Assembly: GCA_963794615.1 (NCBI GenBank)
Contig: CAWCEP010000017.1
Span: forward strand, 94,382-158,381
From: Chersky-840 sp963794615
Lineage (GTDB): Bacteria; Actinomycetota; Acidimicrobiia; Acidimicrobiales; UBA8190
Direction: 5' to 3'
Length of the DNA: 64,000 bases
Positions 42,377 to 52,122 of the stretch are shown piece after piece. The notes beneath the pieces are model-generated. The model was not told the DNA's origin and searched no databases. It saw only the letters and a list, made by a program, of their open reading frames with translations. Numbering within the stretch: the stretch's first letter is position 1; each line of letters begins with the position of its first letter. Made by a program: the position numbers and the translations under genes.

Positions 42377-44875
42377 ATGTGGCCAGTATTCTCACTAATG
42401 CCACATGCGCAGGCACTGAGAGTGAAGCCTGGTGCAGCAGGGGCCGGATCGGACGGATCCGACCGGGAGCCGGGAGCGAAGGTCACCGGCCCGGTGCCGC
42501 CCTGGACCTGGTTCCTCATCGGGGGTCTCGCCCTCGTGGCCGTGGCCGTGTCGGGTCTGCTCGGGGGGCTCGAGCCGACGGCGGTGTTCGCGGTCGGGAT
42601 CATCACCCTCCTCGCCCTGGTGCTGGCCGTGCGTCATCATCGGCCCGCACTGACGTGGCCGTGGTGGGCGATCTCGGGGTCGATGGCCCTGTTCCTGGTG
42701 GGCGGCGCGCTGCGGTTCGACTTTCACACCCTGGGCAACATCACGGGTACCCGCTCGCTCGTGCCCGACCTGCTCTCGCTTCCCGGCTACGGCCTGGGCG
42801 CGGCGGGCCTGCTCGGCTTCTCGCGCGCCCGTGACCGCGGCCGGCAACGGCACTTCGGGGTCATCCTCGACGCGGTGATCGCGGCGCTGGCCATCCTGGC
42901 GGTGGCCTGGGTCTACGTCATCGACCCGGTGCTGTTCCATTACCACACACCGCTGGCCATCCGACTGGTGCTGACCTGCTACCCGGCGATGTCGATCTTC
43001 CTCGTGGTGGTGACGGTGCGGATCGCCTTCAGCCCCGAACAGAACCGCGTGCCGTCGTTCTGGCTCTTGCTCGCCGCCATGACGTGCATGTTCGTCGGGG
43101 ACACCCTTTACATGTTCGCCGACATCGATCTGATCGGCGTGGCGGGCCGTCTCCTCGACCTCCCCTATGCACTGGCGTTCGTGGCGACCGGCACGATGGC
43201 GCTGCACCCGTCGATGCGCGCCCTCACCGAGCCGGCCGGCAACCGCCCCCAGGCCTCGTCACCGGGCCGCATCGTGCTCGTGGCCGTCGCCCTCCTCGTG
43301 CCCGCCGTCATCACCCTGCAACACCCGTCGAGCTCGCTCCAGGACCGGGTGGCGCTGTTCACCATCATCATCATGCTGACCATCGCGGCGGTGCTCCGGA
43401 TCATCCAGGCCTTGCACATCGCGGAGCGCTCCGAGGCCAACCTCGCCTATCAAGCCATGCACGACAGCCTGACCGGGCTGCCCAATCGCCGGATGATGCA
43501 CCAGCACCTGACGAGCGTGTTGCACCGGGCGGCGGTCGACGACACCCACGTGGCGCTGCTGTTCCTCGACCTCGACCGGTTCAAGCTCGTGAACGACACG
43601 CTCGGCCACACCCACGGCGACGAGCTGCTGGTGGCGGTGGCCCGACGGCTCAACGAGCACGTCCGGCCGTCCGATCTCGTGACCCGGATCGGCGGAGACG
43701 AATTCATGGTCGTCCTCGGCCAGGTGGTCAGCGTGTCGCAGGCGCTCGACCTGGCCAACCGACTGCGCTCGAGCCTGCGGGCCCCGTTCGTCGTCAACGA
43801 GATGGAGTTCTACGTGTCGGCCAGCATCGGCCTGGCCTTCGCGTCGGGAGACGATCCCGACACCACGGCCGAGGTCCTCGTGCGCGACGCGGATACGGCC
43901 ATGTACCAGGCCAAGGACGCGGGCCGCGACGCGGTGGCCGTCTTCGACGAGTCGATGCGGACCAAGGTGTCCGAGCGCGTCGAGCTCGAGCACGACCTGC
44001 GCCGCGCCGTCGAGCTGCGCCAGCTCCACCTCGTGTACCAGCCCATCATCCGCATCCCCCACGGCCCCATCGAAGGCGTCGAGGCCCTCGTCCGTTGGGC
44101 CCATCCCACCTTGGGTGTCATCCCTCCCGTCAAGTTCATCCCGTTGGCCGAGGAGAGCGGGCTCATCATGGGCATCGGGGAATGGGTGCTCGAAGAGGCC
44201 CTGCGCCAACTGGCCGCCTGGCGACACCAGACGACCGGGTTCGAGGACCTCTACGTGTCGGTGAACCTCTCCGGCGCCCAGCTCCACGACGAACGGCTCG
44301 TCGAGCGCGTGCGAGAGGCGTTGGCGCGCCACGAGATCGAGGGCACCTCGCTGTGCCTCGAGCTCACCGAGTCCGTGGTGATGGACAAGCCCCTCGCCGC
44401 GGCGGCGGTGCTGACGGCACTGCGCAGCCTCGAGGTGCGCCTGGCGATCGACGACTTCGGGACCGAGTACTCGTCGCTCGCCTACCTCAAGCGCTTCCCG
44501 GTCACGAGCCTCAAGATCGACCGGTCGTTCGTGGACACGCTCGAGGACGAGGACAGCTCCGACGCCACCTTGATCGCGGCCGTCGTCGCCATGGCCCACG
44601 CGCTGGGCATCACCACCATCGCCGAAGGGGTGGAGACCACGGCCCAGGCCCATCGCCTCATGGACCTCGGGTGCGACGCCCTCCAGGGCTATCTGTACTC
44701 CCGGCCCGTCCGGGCCGACGGGCTCCCCTACGTGGTCAACTCGCTCTGGAAGCAGAGCGAGAACGTGCTCGCAGGCGTCGGTGCCCTGACCAGCGGGGGC
44801 TCGACCAGAAGCCCGGTCGTGGCGACCAGGTCGAGCGGTTGCAAGGCGGGTTCCATCCCCACGCCCTTGAAGTAG
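42377..44875 (+). CDS. Membrane GGDEF-EAL cyclic-di-GMP enzyme
   Basis: 832 residues. About eight N-terminal membrane helices are followed by a GGDEF domain with DSLTGLPNRR, LFLDLDRFKLVND and canonical RIGGDEF, and then an EAL domain with EGVEALVRW, VNLSGAQLHD, LELTESVVM and IDDFGTEYSSL. Both active sites look intact, so it may both make and degrade cyclic di-GMP. The ligand sensed by the membrane part is unknown. The ATG at 42377 lacks a strong ribosome-binding site. The 3' end runs 148 bp into the convergent acyltransferase gene. Confidence 0.92.
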   Translation: MWPVFSLMPHAQALRVKPGAAGAGSDGSDREPGAKVTGPVPPWTWFLIGGLALVAVAVSGLLGGLEPTAVFAVGIITLLALVLAVRHHRPALTWPWWAISGSMALFLVGGALRFDFHTLGNITGTRSLVPDLLSLPGYGLGAAGLLGFSRARDRGRQRHFGVILDAVIAALAILAVAWVYVIDPVLFHYHTPLAIRLVLTCYPAMSIFLVVVTVRIAFSPEQNRVPSFWLLLAAMTCMFVGDTLYMFADIDLIGVAGRLLDLPYALAFVATGTMALHPSMRALTEPAGNRPQASSPGRIVLVAVALLVPAVITLQHPSSSLQDRVALFTIIIMLTIAAVLRIIQALHIAERSEANLAYQAMHDSLTGLPNRRMMHQHLTSVLHRAAVDDTHVALLFLDLDRFKLVNDTLGHTHGDELLVAVARRLNEHVRPSDLVTRIGGDEFMVVLGQVVSVSQALDLANRLRSSLRAPFVVNEMEFYVSASIGLAFASGDDPDTTAEVLVRDADTAMYQAKDAGRDAVAVFDESMRTKVSERVELEHDLRRAVELRQLHLVYQPIIRIPHGPIEGVEALVRWAHPTLGVIPPVKFIPLAEESGLIMGIGEWVLEEALRQLAAWRHQTTGFEDLYVSVNLSGAQLHDERLVERVREALARHEIEGTSLCLELTESVVMDKPLAAAAVLTALRSLEVRLAIDDFGTEYSSLAYLKRFPVTSLKIDRSFVDTLEDEDSSDATLIAAVVAMAHALGITTIAEGVETTAQAHRLMDLGCDALQGYLYSRPVRADGLPYVVNSLWKQSENVLAGVGALTSGGSTRSPVVATRSSGCKAGSIPTPLK

Positions 44876-45570
44876 AGGTCGTGCAGATCGGGATCCGACA
44901 CGGCCAGGCGCCGTTCGGTGTCGCCCACGTTGCACCACACGGGCATGCTCGCCGGCGATCCCAGATAGGGACGGGCCGTCACGCCCTTGAAGCCCGCCAT
45001 GGGCATGCGCAGCTTCCACCGGATCATGCGGAACACCGGGACATCGAGGATGGCGAGGAGCCAGGCGATGCCGCACCGCGTCGTGGCCATGGCCAGGGCC
45101 TGGTAGAGGCCCATGCTGACCAGCCCCATGGCGGCCTTGCCCCGGTATTCGGGGGCCACCGCCAACGTGGCGATGTCCCACGTCCGGGCGAGGTCGATGT
45201 CGATCTCGGTGCGCGCCGCCATGGCGGTCACGGGCTCGCCCCACACCGGCGGGGCGTCGTCGAGCGTCTTGAACCCGGCCGGCGAGGGAAGCACGATCCG
45301 CATGGTGCCGGCGGGGACGCGCCGCAGATGGTCGACCACGCACAAGAACACGCTGGCGTCCTCGTACGGTGCGTACTCCTTGGCGAGCAGCTCGGGCGTG
45401 TTGCCGAACGTCTCCATGAAGACGCCCCGCTCCACGTGGCGGGCGAGCTCGGCGGCGGGGTCGGCGGCGCGGAACAGATAGACACCCAACGGTGCCGGGC
45501 TCCCCGGCGCGGCGAGCGCGCCAGCCCGTCGACGCAACTCGGCGTCGCCCATGACGGTGGCGCTGGGCAT
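44728..45570 (-). CDS. GNAT-fold N-acyltransferase-like protein
   Basis: 280 residues from ATG 45570. The acyl-CoA-binding loop is LAVAPEYRGKAAMGLVSMG, preceded by a strand TWDIATLAV. An N-terminal region with FMETFGNTPELLAKEYAPYE resembles N-acyl amino acid synthase or autoinducer-synthase-like proteins more than simple acetyltransferases. It starts 2 bp after the SpeD-like gene and is surely cotranscribed with it. The C-terminal about 50 codons overlap the GGDEF-EAL gene on the other strand. Confidence 0.65.
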   Translation of the reverse strand: MPSATVMGDAELRRRAGALAAPGSPAPLGVYLFRAADPAAELARHVERGVFMETFGNTPELLAKEYAPYEDASVFLCVVDHLRRVPAGTMRIVLPSPAGFKTLDDAPPVWGEPVTAMAARTEIDIDLARTWDIATLAVAPEYRGKAAMGLVSMGLYQALAMATTRCGIAWLLAILDVPVFRMIRWKLRMPMAGFKGVTARPYLGSPASMPVWCNVGDTERRLAVSDPDLHDLYFKGVGMEPALQPLDLVATTGLLVEPPLVRAPTPASTFSLCFQSELTT

Positions 45571-45572
45571 GG

Positions 45573-45914
45573 TCAGAACGCCTTGGCGACGATCTGTTGC
45601 GCCGCGAAGAACCGGCGCGTGTACTCGACGGTCGGCGCCACGTCGAACGCCTTGCAGGTGTAGACGTCGACGCTGAAGAACAGCAGCGGCCGGTCCCAGG
45701 CGTAGACATGGGCCCCCGACCCTTCCCAGTGGACCCAGCCCGCCCATCCGAAGCGGTCCGACCGGTGCGTCACGGGGTCGAGCAGGATCTGCATGTCGCA
45801 GACGGTGGAGAGGCCCACCAGGTAGTCGCGAATCGCCGTGTCGGAGACGGGGTCGTCGCACGTCCCCTCGATCACCAATCGCTGCCGGTAGATCGACGGC
45901 GCCAGGTCGGGCAT
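45573..45914 (-). CDS. SpeD (AdoMet decarboxylase)-like small protein
   Basis: 113 residues from ATG 45914; GTG 45932 or 45968 would extend it. The order of elements follows bacterial SpeD: YRQRLVIEG at the N terminus, a GWAGWVHWEGSGAHVYAW segment where SpeD has its ESHxTxHTW processing site, and FSVDVYTCKAFD matching the SpeD DLFTCG strand with its catalytic Cys. The Ser is present, but the preceding Glu and following His are not, so pyruvoyl formation is uncertain. The product may be a divergent decarboxylase acting before the adjacent acyltransferase. Confidence 0.45.
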   Translation of the reverse strand: MPDLAPSIYRQRLVIEGTCDDPVSDTAIRDYLVGLSTVCDMQILLDPVTHRSDRFGWAGWVHWEGSGAHVYAWDRPLLFFSVDVYTCKAFDVAPTVEYTRRFFAAQQIVAKAF

Positions 45915-46069
45915 CTCGTCTGCGTAGACCACGGCCGGGAGCCCCACGCACCAAAGCGTAGGAACCAACCGATATCAGAACAAGAGGCGGTCACGCTCTC
46001 ACGCGCCGTGAGGAACCAGCGCCCAAGTGTGGTTGGTGTGATCGGTGTGCCAGGCGGGTCGACCAGAGC

Positions 46070-46684
46070 TCAAAGCGTCGCAAGGAAGCGTTCGACCTCG
46101 TCGCCCACCACGATCCGGGTGGCGACGGGGTCGTCGGCGTTGGCGACGAGCATGGCGGCTTCGTTCAGCGCGGCCAGCAGGATGTGGGCGAGGGGTTGCA
46201 CGGGCCGCGGTGCCATGAGCCCGGCCTCCATGCAGTGGTCGAGCGCTTCGGACACGAGGCCCAACCCGTAGGTGGTGTCGAGCTCGCGCCACGCCTGCCA
46301 CCCGAGGACGGCGGGCGCGTCGAGCAGCACGATGCGGCGCACGGCCGGGTCCAGGGCGGCGTCGAGGAAGGCGAGACACCCCAACCGGAGATGCCCCATC
46401 GGGTCGTCGCCGCGCATCGCCGCGGTGGCGATGTGCTCGGCCAGCTCGCCCTCGAGCGATTCGACGACGGCGCGGAACAGGCCCTGCTTGGTCCCGAAAT
46501 GGTGGGCGAGCGCCCCCCGGGTCACCCCGGCGCGCTCGACGATCTCCTCTTGGCCCGCACCGGCGAAGCCGCGCGCCGCGAACAGCTCGCGTCCCGCGTC
46601 GAGCAACGCCCGGCGCGTGGCCGACCGGCGTTGCGCCTGGGTCCTGCGCCCGGCCTGCTTCGGAGAATTCTCGTTGACACCCAC
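46070..46684 (-). CDS. TetR-family transcriptional repressor
   Basis: 204 residues from GTG 46684. The N-terminal HTH is typical: RRALLDAGRELFAARGF, QEEIVERAGVTRGALAHHFG and TKQGLFRAVVES. The C-terminal ligand domain has no recognised specificity. It is divergent from the DinB-type gene at 46748, with only 63 bp between start codons, where overlapping promoters and an inverted repeat lie. It probably represses that gene and itself. Confidence 0.9.
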   Translation of the reverse strand: MGVNENSPKQAGRRTQAQRRSATRRALLDAGRELFAARGFAGAGQEEIVERAGVTRGALAHHFGTKQGLFRAVVESLEGELAEHIATAAMRGDDPMGHLRLGCLAFLDAALDPAVRRIVLLDAPAVLGWQAWRELDTTYGLGLVSEALDHCMEAGLMAPRPVQPLAHILLAALNEAAMLVANADDPVATRIVVGDEVERFLATL

Positions 46685-46722
46685 GGCTCCCCAAAGTATA
46701 AATGCGTGTAACCCGCATGTAA
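46674..46722 (+). promoter_or_regulatory. Divergent promoter with probable TetR operator
   Basis: Rightward: TTGACA (46674-46679), 17-bp spacer, TATAAA (46697-46702). Leftward: TATACT as the reverse complement of 46695-46700, with TTACAT about 16 bp upstream. Between -10 and start lies ATGCG-N7-CGCAT (46702-46718), a candidate operator overlapping both promoters. The leftward start would fall 3-5 nt before the TetR GTG, suggesting a nearly leaderless message. Confidence 0.65.
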
Positions 46723-46747
46723 GTGGATTCTCTCCGAGGAGGACCCG

Positions 46748-47410
46748 ATGACACTGTCCCGAACCGTGGTGACCCCGGGCCTGGTAGCCGAGCTTGAGGC
46801 GTTCGGAGCGCTCATTGGTCCCCTGGACGCGGCCGAGTGGGCGACGCCCACCCGCTGCGAAGGTTGGGCGGTGAGCGCGGTGGCCTCGCACGTCGTCGGA
46901 TCGATCGCAGACGTGGTGTCGGGACAACTCGACGGACTCGGCTCCCCCGAGGTCACGGCGCGCGAGGTGGCGGAGCGCGTCGGGCGCAGCCCCGCCCAGT
47001 TGGCCGAGGAGCTGACGGCGGTCACGAAGCTCGCCGCCGATCTCGCCGCCGTCTTCGACGACGAGGCGTGGGAGGCCCCCGGACCCGGTGGCTACGAGGG
47101 CACGCTCGGCCAAGGGGTCGAGGCGCTGTGGTACGACACCTACCTCCACGCCGACGACATCCGCGCCGCGCTGGGCCGGGCGTCGTTGCGAGGGCCGGGC
47201 CTGCGCGCCAGCGTCCACCACGTCGCGCACGAGCTCGACAAGCTCGGATGGGGCCCGGCCACGCTGGCGTTCGAGGGGATCGAGGAGGTCCCCGTGGGCC
47301 CGGGCGGAGCCAAGCGCACCGGCGACGCCCTCGAGTTCGTCCTGGTGACCACGGGGCGCGCCGACGGGGCCGGCCTCGGCGCCGAGGCCCCGCCCAACAT
47401 CTACGCGTAA
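46748..47410 (+). CDS. DinB/mycothiol-dependent maleylpyruvate isomerase-like protein
   Basis: 220 residues. The N-terminal DinB fold has ATPTRCEGWAVSAVASHVVG and a later DTYLHADDIR, the usual positions of the metal-binding histidines in mycothiol-dependent enzymes. The closing part corresponds to the C-terminal domain of this family. Substrates include maleylpyruvate and electrophilic toxins in characterised members; the one here is unknown. AGGAGG at 46737-46742 supports the ATG. Control by the divergent TetR suggests induction by a small molecule. Confidence 0.82.
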   Translation: MTLSRTVVTPGLVAELEAFGALIGPLDAAEWATPTRCEGWAVSAVASHVVGSIADVVSGQLDGLGSPEVTAREVAERVGRSPAQLAEELTAVTKLAADLAAVFDDEAWEAPGPGGYEGTLGQGVEALWYDTYLHADDIRAALGRASLRGPGLRASVHHVAHELDKLGWGPATLAFEGIEEVPVGPGGAKRTGDALEFVLVTTGRADGAGLGAEAPPNIYA

Positions 47411-47446
47411 AACATCAGACGGGGCGTCTCGAGGGCGCCCGGTGCC

Positions 47447-47608
47447 TCAACGGCGTCGACGGGCCCGTCGTTGTCCCCGGGCGAAGGCGAAGCCGGCCAT
47501 CCAGCACACGAAGAACACGATCGCAGCGATCCACAACAGGTGGATGGCGAAGCCCACACCGGCGAAGACGATGGCCAGCAACAAGAAGACGACGACGAGG
47601 CATCCCAT
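47447..47608 (-). CDS. 53-residue membrane protein
   Basis: A very short gene opening MGCLVVVFLLLAIVFAG, with two hydrophobic segments and a highly basic tail GQRRARRR. The layout is that of a small inner-membrane protein with a cytoplasmic positive end. No family is recognised. It sits between the DinB-type gene and another very small gene on the same strand. Confidence 0.5.
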   Translation of the reverse strand: MGCLVVVFLLLAIVFAGVGFAIHLLWIAAIVFFVCWMAGFAFARGQRRARRRR

Positions 47609-47634
47609 GACGCGTCCCGGCCCGGAGCGCCGGT

Positions 47635-47826
47635 TCAGTCTCCCCCCGAGCGGGGCGCGATCTGGTTGAAATTCTCGCGCACGTCGCGCAGGTGCGACCT
47701 GATGCGGGTGATCGAAGGGGCCGCCGCACCGTCGAGGCCATTGGCGAGCTCGTCGACGGCTTCGGTGAGGTGGGCGACCGCCAACTCCAGGGCGGAAAGG
47801 CGCCTCGAAAGCTCTCGGTCTTCCAC
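47635..47826 (-). CDS. 63-residue coiled-coil protein
   Basis: From a GTG at 47826. Leucines in the first half (ALELAVAHLTEAVDELANGL) are spaced as in a short amphipathic helix or coiled coil, followed by a basic helix IRSHLRDVRENF. No membrane segment. It lies 26 bp before the small membrane protein on the same strand, so the two may act together. Family unknown. Confidence 0.45.
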   Translation of the reverse strand: MEDRELSRRLSALELAVAHLTEAVDELANGLDGAAAPSITRIRSHLRDVRENFNQIAPRSGGD

Positions 47827-48112
47827 GGCGCGCAGTCTACGGCGGGCACCCCCACGGGTTGAGCGTCGGCCCCCGAGGCCGCAGGGAAGTGAGCAGGGCC
47901 GAGGGGTCTGAACGGGAAGGGTCCCATCACGACACCGGGCCCTCCGAAGGCGGTGTGCTGTCCCGGACCCGGTTTTCGCTCAGGCCGACCCTCCAACGTG
48001 CCGATGGCAAGGTGGGCCAATGGCGCCGCGTACAGGCCGTTCCGGCCGCCGCCCCCCCACGCGCCGACGCCGGGCGTGCCCTGGCCATTGGGGCTAATGA
48101 GGGCACCGGCCC

Positions 48113-50799
48113 ATGCCGATGGTCTTCATCATGGGGATCCGTCGCGCCAAGAGCGTCCCTGAGGCTACAGAGACCGAGGCCTTCGATCAGGCCGTCGACC
48201 CTCCCGTCGACCCTCCCGTCGACCAGCATCTCGATCCGCCCGTCGACCTGCATCTCGACCCGGCGGTGGAGCCGTCCGTCGACCAGCCCGGGGCGAGCGC
48301 CCGGCCCCGCCCCGGCGTAGCCCGCGTCCTGCTGGCCCTGTTCCTCGTGGTGGGACTGGGCGCCGCGGTCGGGGCGACCTGGCAGTGGAAGACCATCAAG
48401 GCCCGCCAGAACCGCCAGGCGTTCGACCAGCGCGCATCGGGCGTGGCGGCCCGGGTCACGAAGACATTGCAGCGTGATACCGACCTCACCACGACCAGCC
48501 GCGCCCTGATCGAGCAGAACCCGGACCTGACCAACGCGCAGCTCGGATCGTGGTTCTCCTCATCGGCATCGTCGGCGCCCACCAATACCACCGGGGTCGC
48601 CTACATCGAGAAGGTGTCGGCCGCACAGCTCTACTACTTCCGCGTCGCCATCGACGCCGACCCGACGAGCGCATTGTCGGCCGGCGAGTCCTTCGCCGTC
48701 ACGCCGACCACCGCCCAGGCGCCGTATTGCCTGACCCGGCTCCTGGCGTTGCGCAGCTCGGCGACGAGCGCCGGCGACATCGCGCTGCCCCCCGGTCTCG
48801 ACTGGTGCTCCACGTCGGCCGCTGGCGCGCTCGTCGACGGCCCGTGACACCGGTCGCCTCGAGGTCACGAAGCTGCTCAGCCCCGACGAGGGCCGGCTCC
48901 TCGGGTTCGGGTCGCAACCCGGCACCGCACCCGGCAATACCGACATCGAGAACCTCAAGTCCGTGGACGAGGCGTTCAGCTCGACCATCGTCGTCGTCGC
49001 CCCCGTCTACGAGGGGCCCACCCCCACCACGGTGGCGGGGCGCGCCAACGCGCTCGAGGGTTGGGTGGGAGGAGTCTTCGACGCCCGGCCGCTGCTCGCC
49101 GCCGCGGCCGGGCCCCACAGCAACCTGCAGGTGACCCTGTCGAGGGTCACGGCCGGATCGAAGCCCGTGGTCATCGCCACCAATGACGGCGCCAACGCCA
49201 CCGGGGGGCTCGTCGACGCCATCCCCACCAGCGCCAACGGCCGCTGGGTCGTCACCGTCCGCCAGCCCCTCCCGGCCGGATCGCTGACGGGGGGCACGAA
49301 GGGCATCGTCCTCGGGGGGGCCATCGCGCTCGGCACCCTGATCCTCTTCCTCGTCTTGCGCTGGCTGGTGGTCACCCGCCGGCGTGCGCTCGACCAGGCG
49401 GCCGAGCAGACCGGGGAGCTGCACCACATGGCGCTGCACGACCCGCTCACGGGGCTGCCCAACCGGTCCCTCGTGGTCGACCGCGCCCAGCAGATGCTGA
49501 TCCGCAGTCGCCGGAGCCAATTGCCGACGGCAGCGTTGACCCTCGGCCTCGACCGGTTCAAGGAGTTCAACGACTCGCACGGGTACGAGACGGCCGACCA
49601 GCTCTTGAAGGCCGTCGCCGACCGCCTGCGCACGGTGTTGCGCGAGGCCGACACCATCGGCCGGATGCGGGGGGACGAGTTCATCGTCTTGACCGACGGG
49701 GCATCGTTGGCAGCCGGACCCGAGCTCGTGGCGGAACGCATCCTCGACGTCGTGCACGAGCCGTTCTATCTCGGTGACTCGCACCCCGAGGCGTACAGCG
49801 TGTCGGCGTCGATCGGCGTGGCGCTCGGACCCCGTGTCGACGCCGAGCACCTGTTGCATGACGCCGAGGTCGCCCTGTCCCAGGCGAAAGAGGCGGGCCG
49901 TGGCCGCTTCGCCCTGTTCGGCCAGGACATGCCGCAGGCGATCGAAAGCCGTCTGGCCTTCGAGAACGAGCTGCGCAGCGCGGTGGCGACGGATCAGTTC
50001 TTCCTCCGGTACCAACCCATCTTCGACATCGAGACGCGTACCACCACCGGGGTCGAGGCGCTCCTGCGGTGGCAGCACCCCACCCGTCGCGTCATCCCGC
50101 CCGATCATTTCCTGCCGCTGCTCGAGGAGAGCGGGCTGATCATTCCCCTCGGTCGCTGGGTGATCCAAGAGGCGTGCCGCCAAGGTGCCGCCCTGCACGC
50201 CAAGGGCTACATGATCTCGATGTCGGTGAACCTCTCGGCCCGCCAGCTCGAATCGGAGCACCTGGTCGACGACGTCCGTGAGGCGCTCGTGGCGTCGGGA
50301 TTCGAGCCGACGGCGCTGGTGCTCGAGATCACCGAGACCACGATCATGAGCGATACCGCCCTGATGGTCGACCGGCTCATCGCCCTGAAGGGGCTCGGGG
50401 TCCGGATCGCCATCGACGACTTCGGTACGGGGTACTCGTCACTCGCCTACCTGCGTCAATTCCCGGTCGACATCTTGAAGATCGACCGCTCGTTCATCAG
50501 CTCGTTGGCCACGACCCGCGATTCGTCGATGTTGATCCACACCCTGGTGCAGTTCGGCAAGACCCTCGGTCTCGAGACCATCGCCGAGGGGATCGAGGAG
50601 GAAGGGCCAGATGGACCCGCTGCTCGCCGAGCAGTGCGACACGGGCCAGGGCTTCCTCTACGGGCGGCCGCTGTCTCCCACCCAGCTCGACATCTTCTTG
50701 CGCACCCACCTCACCCAGGAACCTCCGTTGTGGGTGGTCCCGCCCAAAGAAGCGGTCCCGCCCAAAGAAGCGGTCCCGCCCAAACAGGCGGCCCGCTAG
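48113..50799 (+). CDS. CHASE-GGDEF-EAL protein (two frame breaks, degenerate GGDEF)
   Basis: About 894 residues after repair. A Pro/Asp-Val repeat region precedes membrane helix 1 (VLLALFLVVGLGAAVGATW), a periplasmic CHASE-type sensor, membrane helix 2, a GGDEF domain and an EAL domain. The cyclase site is altered: GLDRFK replaces the usual DLDxFK and RGDEF replaces GGDEF, so it is probably inactive or regulatory. The EAL site looks intact (TGVEALLRW, LVLEITETTI, IDDFGTGYSSL). Breaks near 48838 and 50607 are each repaired by deleting one base. The tail carries three 18-bp repeats. Confidence 0.85.
50737..50790 (+). repeat. Three in-frame 18-bp tandem repeats at the end of the EAL gene
   Basis: GTCCCGCCCAAAGAAGCG at 50737 and 50755, and a copy with two changes at 50773. 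They encode VPPKEA, VPPKEA and VPPKQA just before the stop codon. The unit is a multiple of three, so copy-number change would only lengthen or shorten the tail. Confidence 0.92.
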
Positions 50800-50918
50800 C
50801 GCCAGCGCGCACGATCCCCGGGCCGGGGAGCCTCCGGCCAGGTATGGATGCCATGATGGACAGCGGGCCGCCGGAGTGACGCGGCGATGTCCGGGGCCAT
50901 ACCCGGGGAGGGGACGAC

Positions 50919-52122
50919 GTGAGAACGACAGTGCCGGTCAGCGACTGGGGGAGCGACTTCGACGTGCTCGATGCCCGGTACGTCGCCGATCCGTTCGGGA
51001 TCTGGGACGAGCTCCGCACGACGTGCCCGATCGCCCACACCGACCGGCGGGGCAGTACGTGGTTGCCCACCCGCTACGAGGACGTCACCGCTATCGCGCA
51101 CGACATCGAGCATTTCAGCTCGCTCGAGGTCGCCGTCATCCCCTTCGAAGGTGAAGAGCCCGAGGACCCCGTCCTCCCCTACGGGCTGCCGCCCATCTCG
51201 GCCGATCCCCCCCTCCACACCTGGACGCGGCGGTTGCTGTTGCCGTGGTTCTCCCACAACCGGGTCGAGACCTACGAGTCGATGACGCCGCCGACTGTGC
51301 TCGCGCCTCATCGACGGCTTCATCGCGGAGGGGCGGGCCGATGCTGCCTCGGACTACGCGCAGCAGATCCCGGTACGGGTGATCGCCCACATCCTGGGTG
51401 TGAGCCCCGACCTCTCCGACACGTTCACGGGATGGGTGCGCGACGTGCTGGAGTTCGCCGACGATCCTGAACGACGCGTCCACGGCGTCCAGGGCCTGCT
51501 GGAGTACTTCATCGCCGAAGTCGCCAAGCGGCGCGCCCAGCCCGGTGCCGACCTGTTGAGCGAGCTGTTGCAGACCGACGTCGACGGGGCACCCATCGAG
51601 GACAGCCTCGTCCTGGGAGCCGCCGCCCTCGTGCTCATCGCCGGCGTCGACACGACATGGAGTGCGATCGGCTCATCGCTGTGGCACCTGGCGACGCACC
51701 CCGACGATCGCAAGCGCATGGCGGAGGACCCCGACGTGATGGCGCTCGCCGTCGAGGAGCTCCTGCGCGCCTATTCGCCGGTGACCATGGCGCGCGTCGT
51801 GACCTCGGATGTCGAGTACGCCGGGTGCCCCATGAAGGCGGGCGACAAGATCCTCATGAATTTCCCGGCCGCCAACCGCGACCCCGAGGTGTTCGAGGAG
51901 GCCGACGAGGTCATTCTCGACCGCGCCCACAACCGGCACGTGGCATTCGGCTCCGGCATTCATCGCTGTGCCGGCTCCAACCTGGCCCGGATGGAGCTCC
52001 GCATCGCCCTCGAGGAGTGGTTACGACGGATCCCCGAGTTCCGCCTGGCCGAGGGCGAGGAGGTCACCTGGGCCGGTGGCCAGGTGCGGGGGCCGCGCCT
52101 GCTCCCCGTGGTCTTCCCGTGA
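50919..52122 (+). CDS. Cytochrome P450 (one frame break)
   Basis: About 400 residues after repair. I-helix LIAGVDTTWSAIG, ExxR in VEELLRAYSP and heme loop FGSGIHRCAGSNLAR are intact. The frame changes between about 51285 and 51300, just before LIDGFIAEGRADAASDYA; one extra base explains it. GTG 50919 follows a strong GGGGAGGGG. The stop overlaps the ferredoxin start as GTGA, so the redox partner is coupled to it. Substrate unknown; the sequence resembles actinobacterial P450s acting on terpenoid or steroid-like molecules. Confidence 0.9.
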
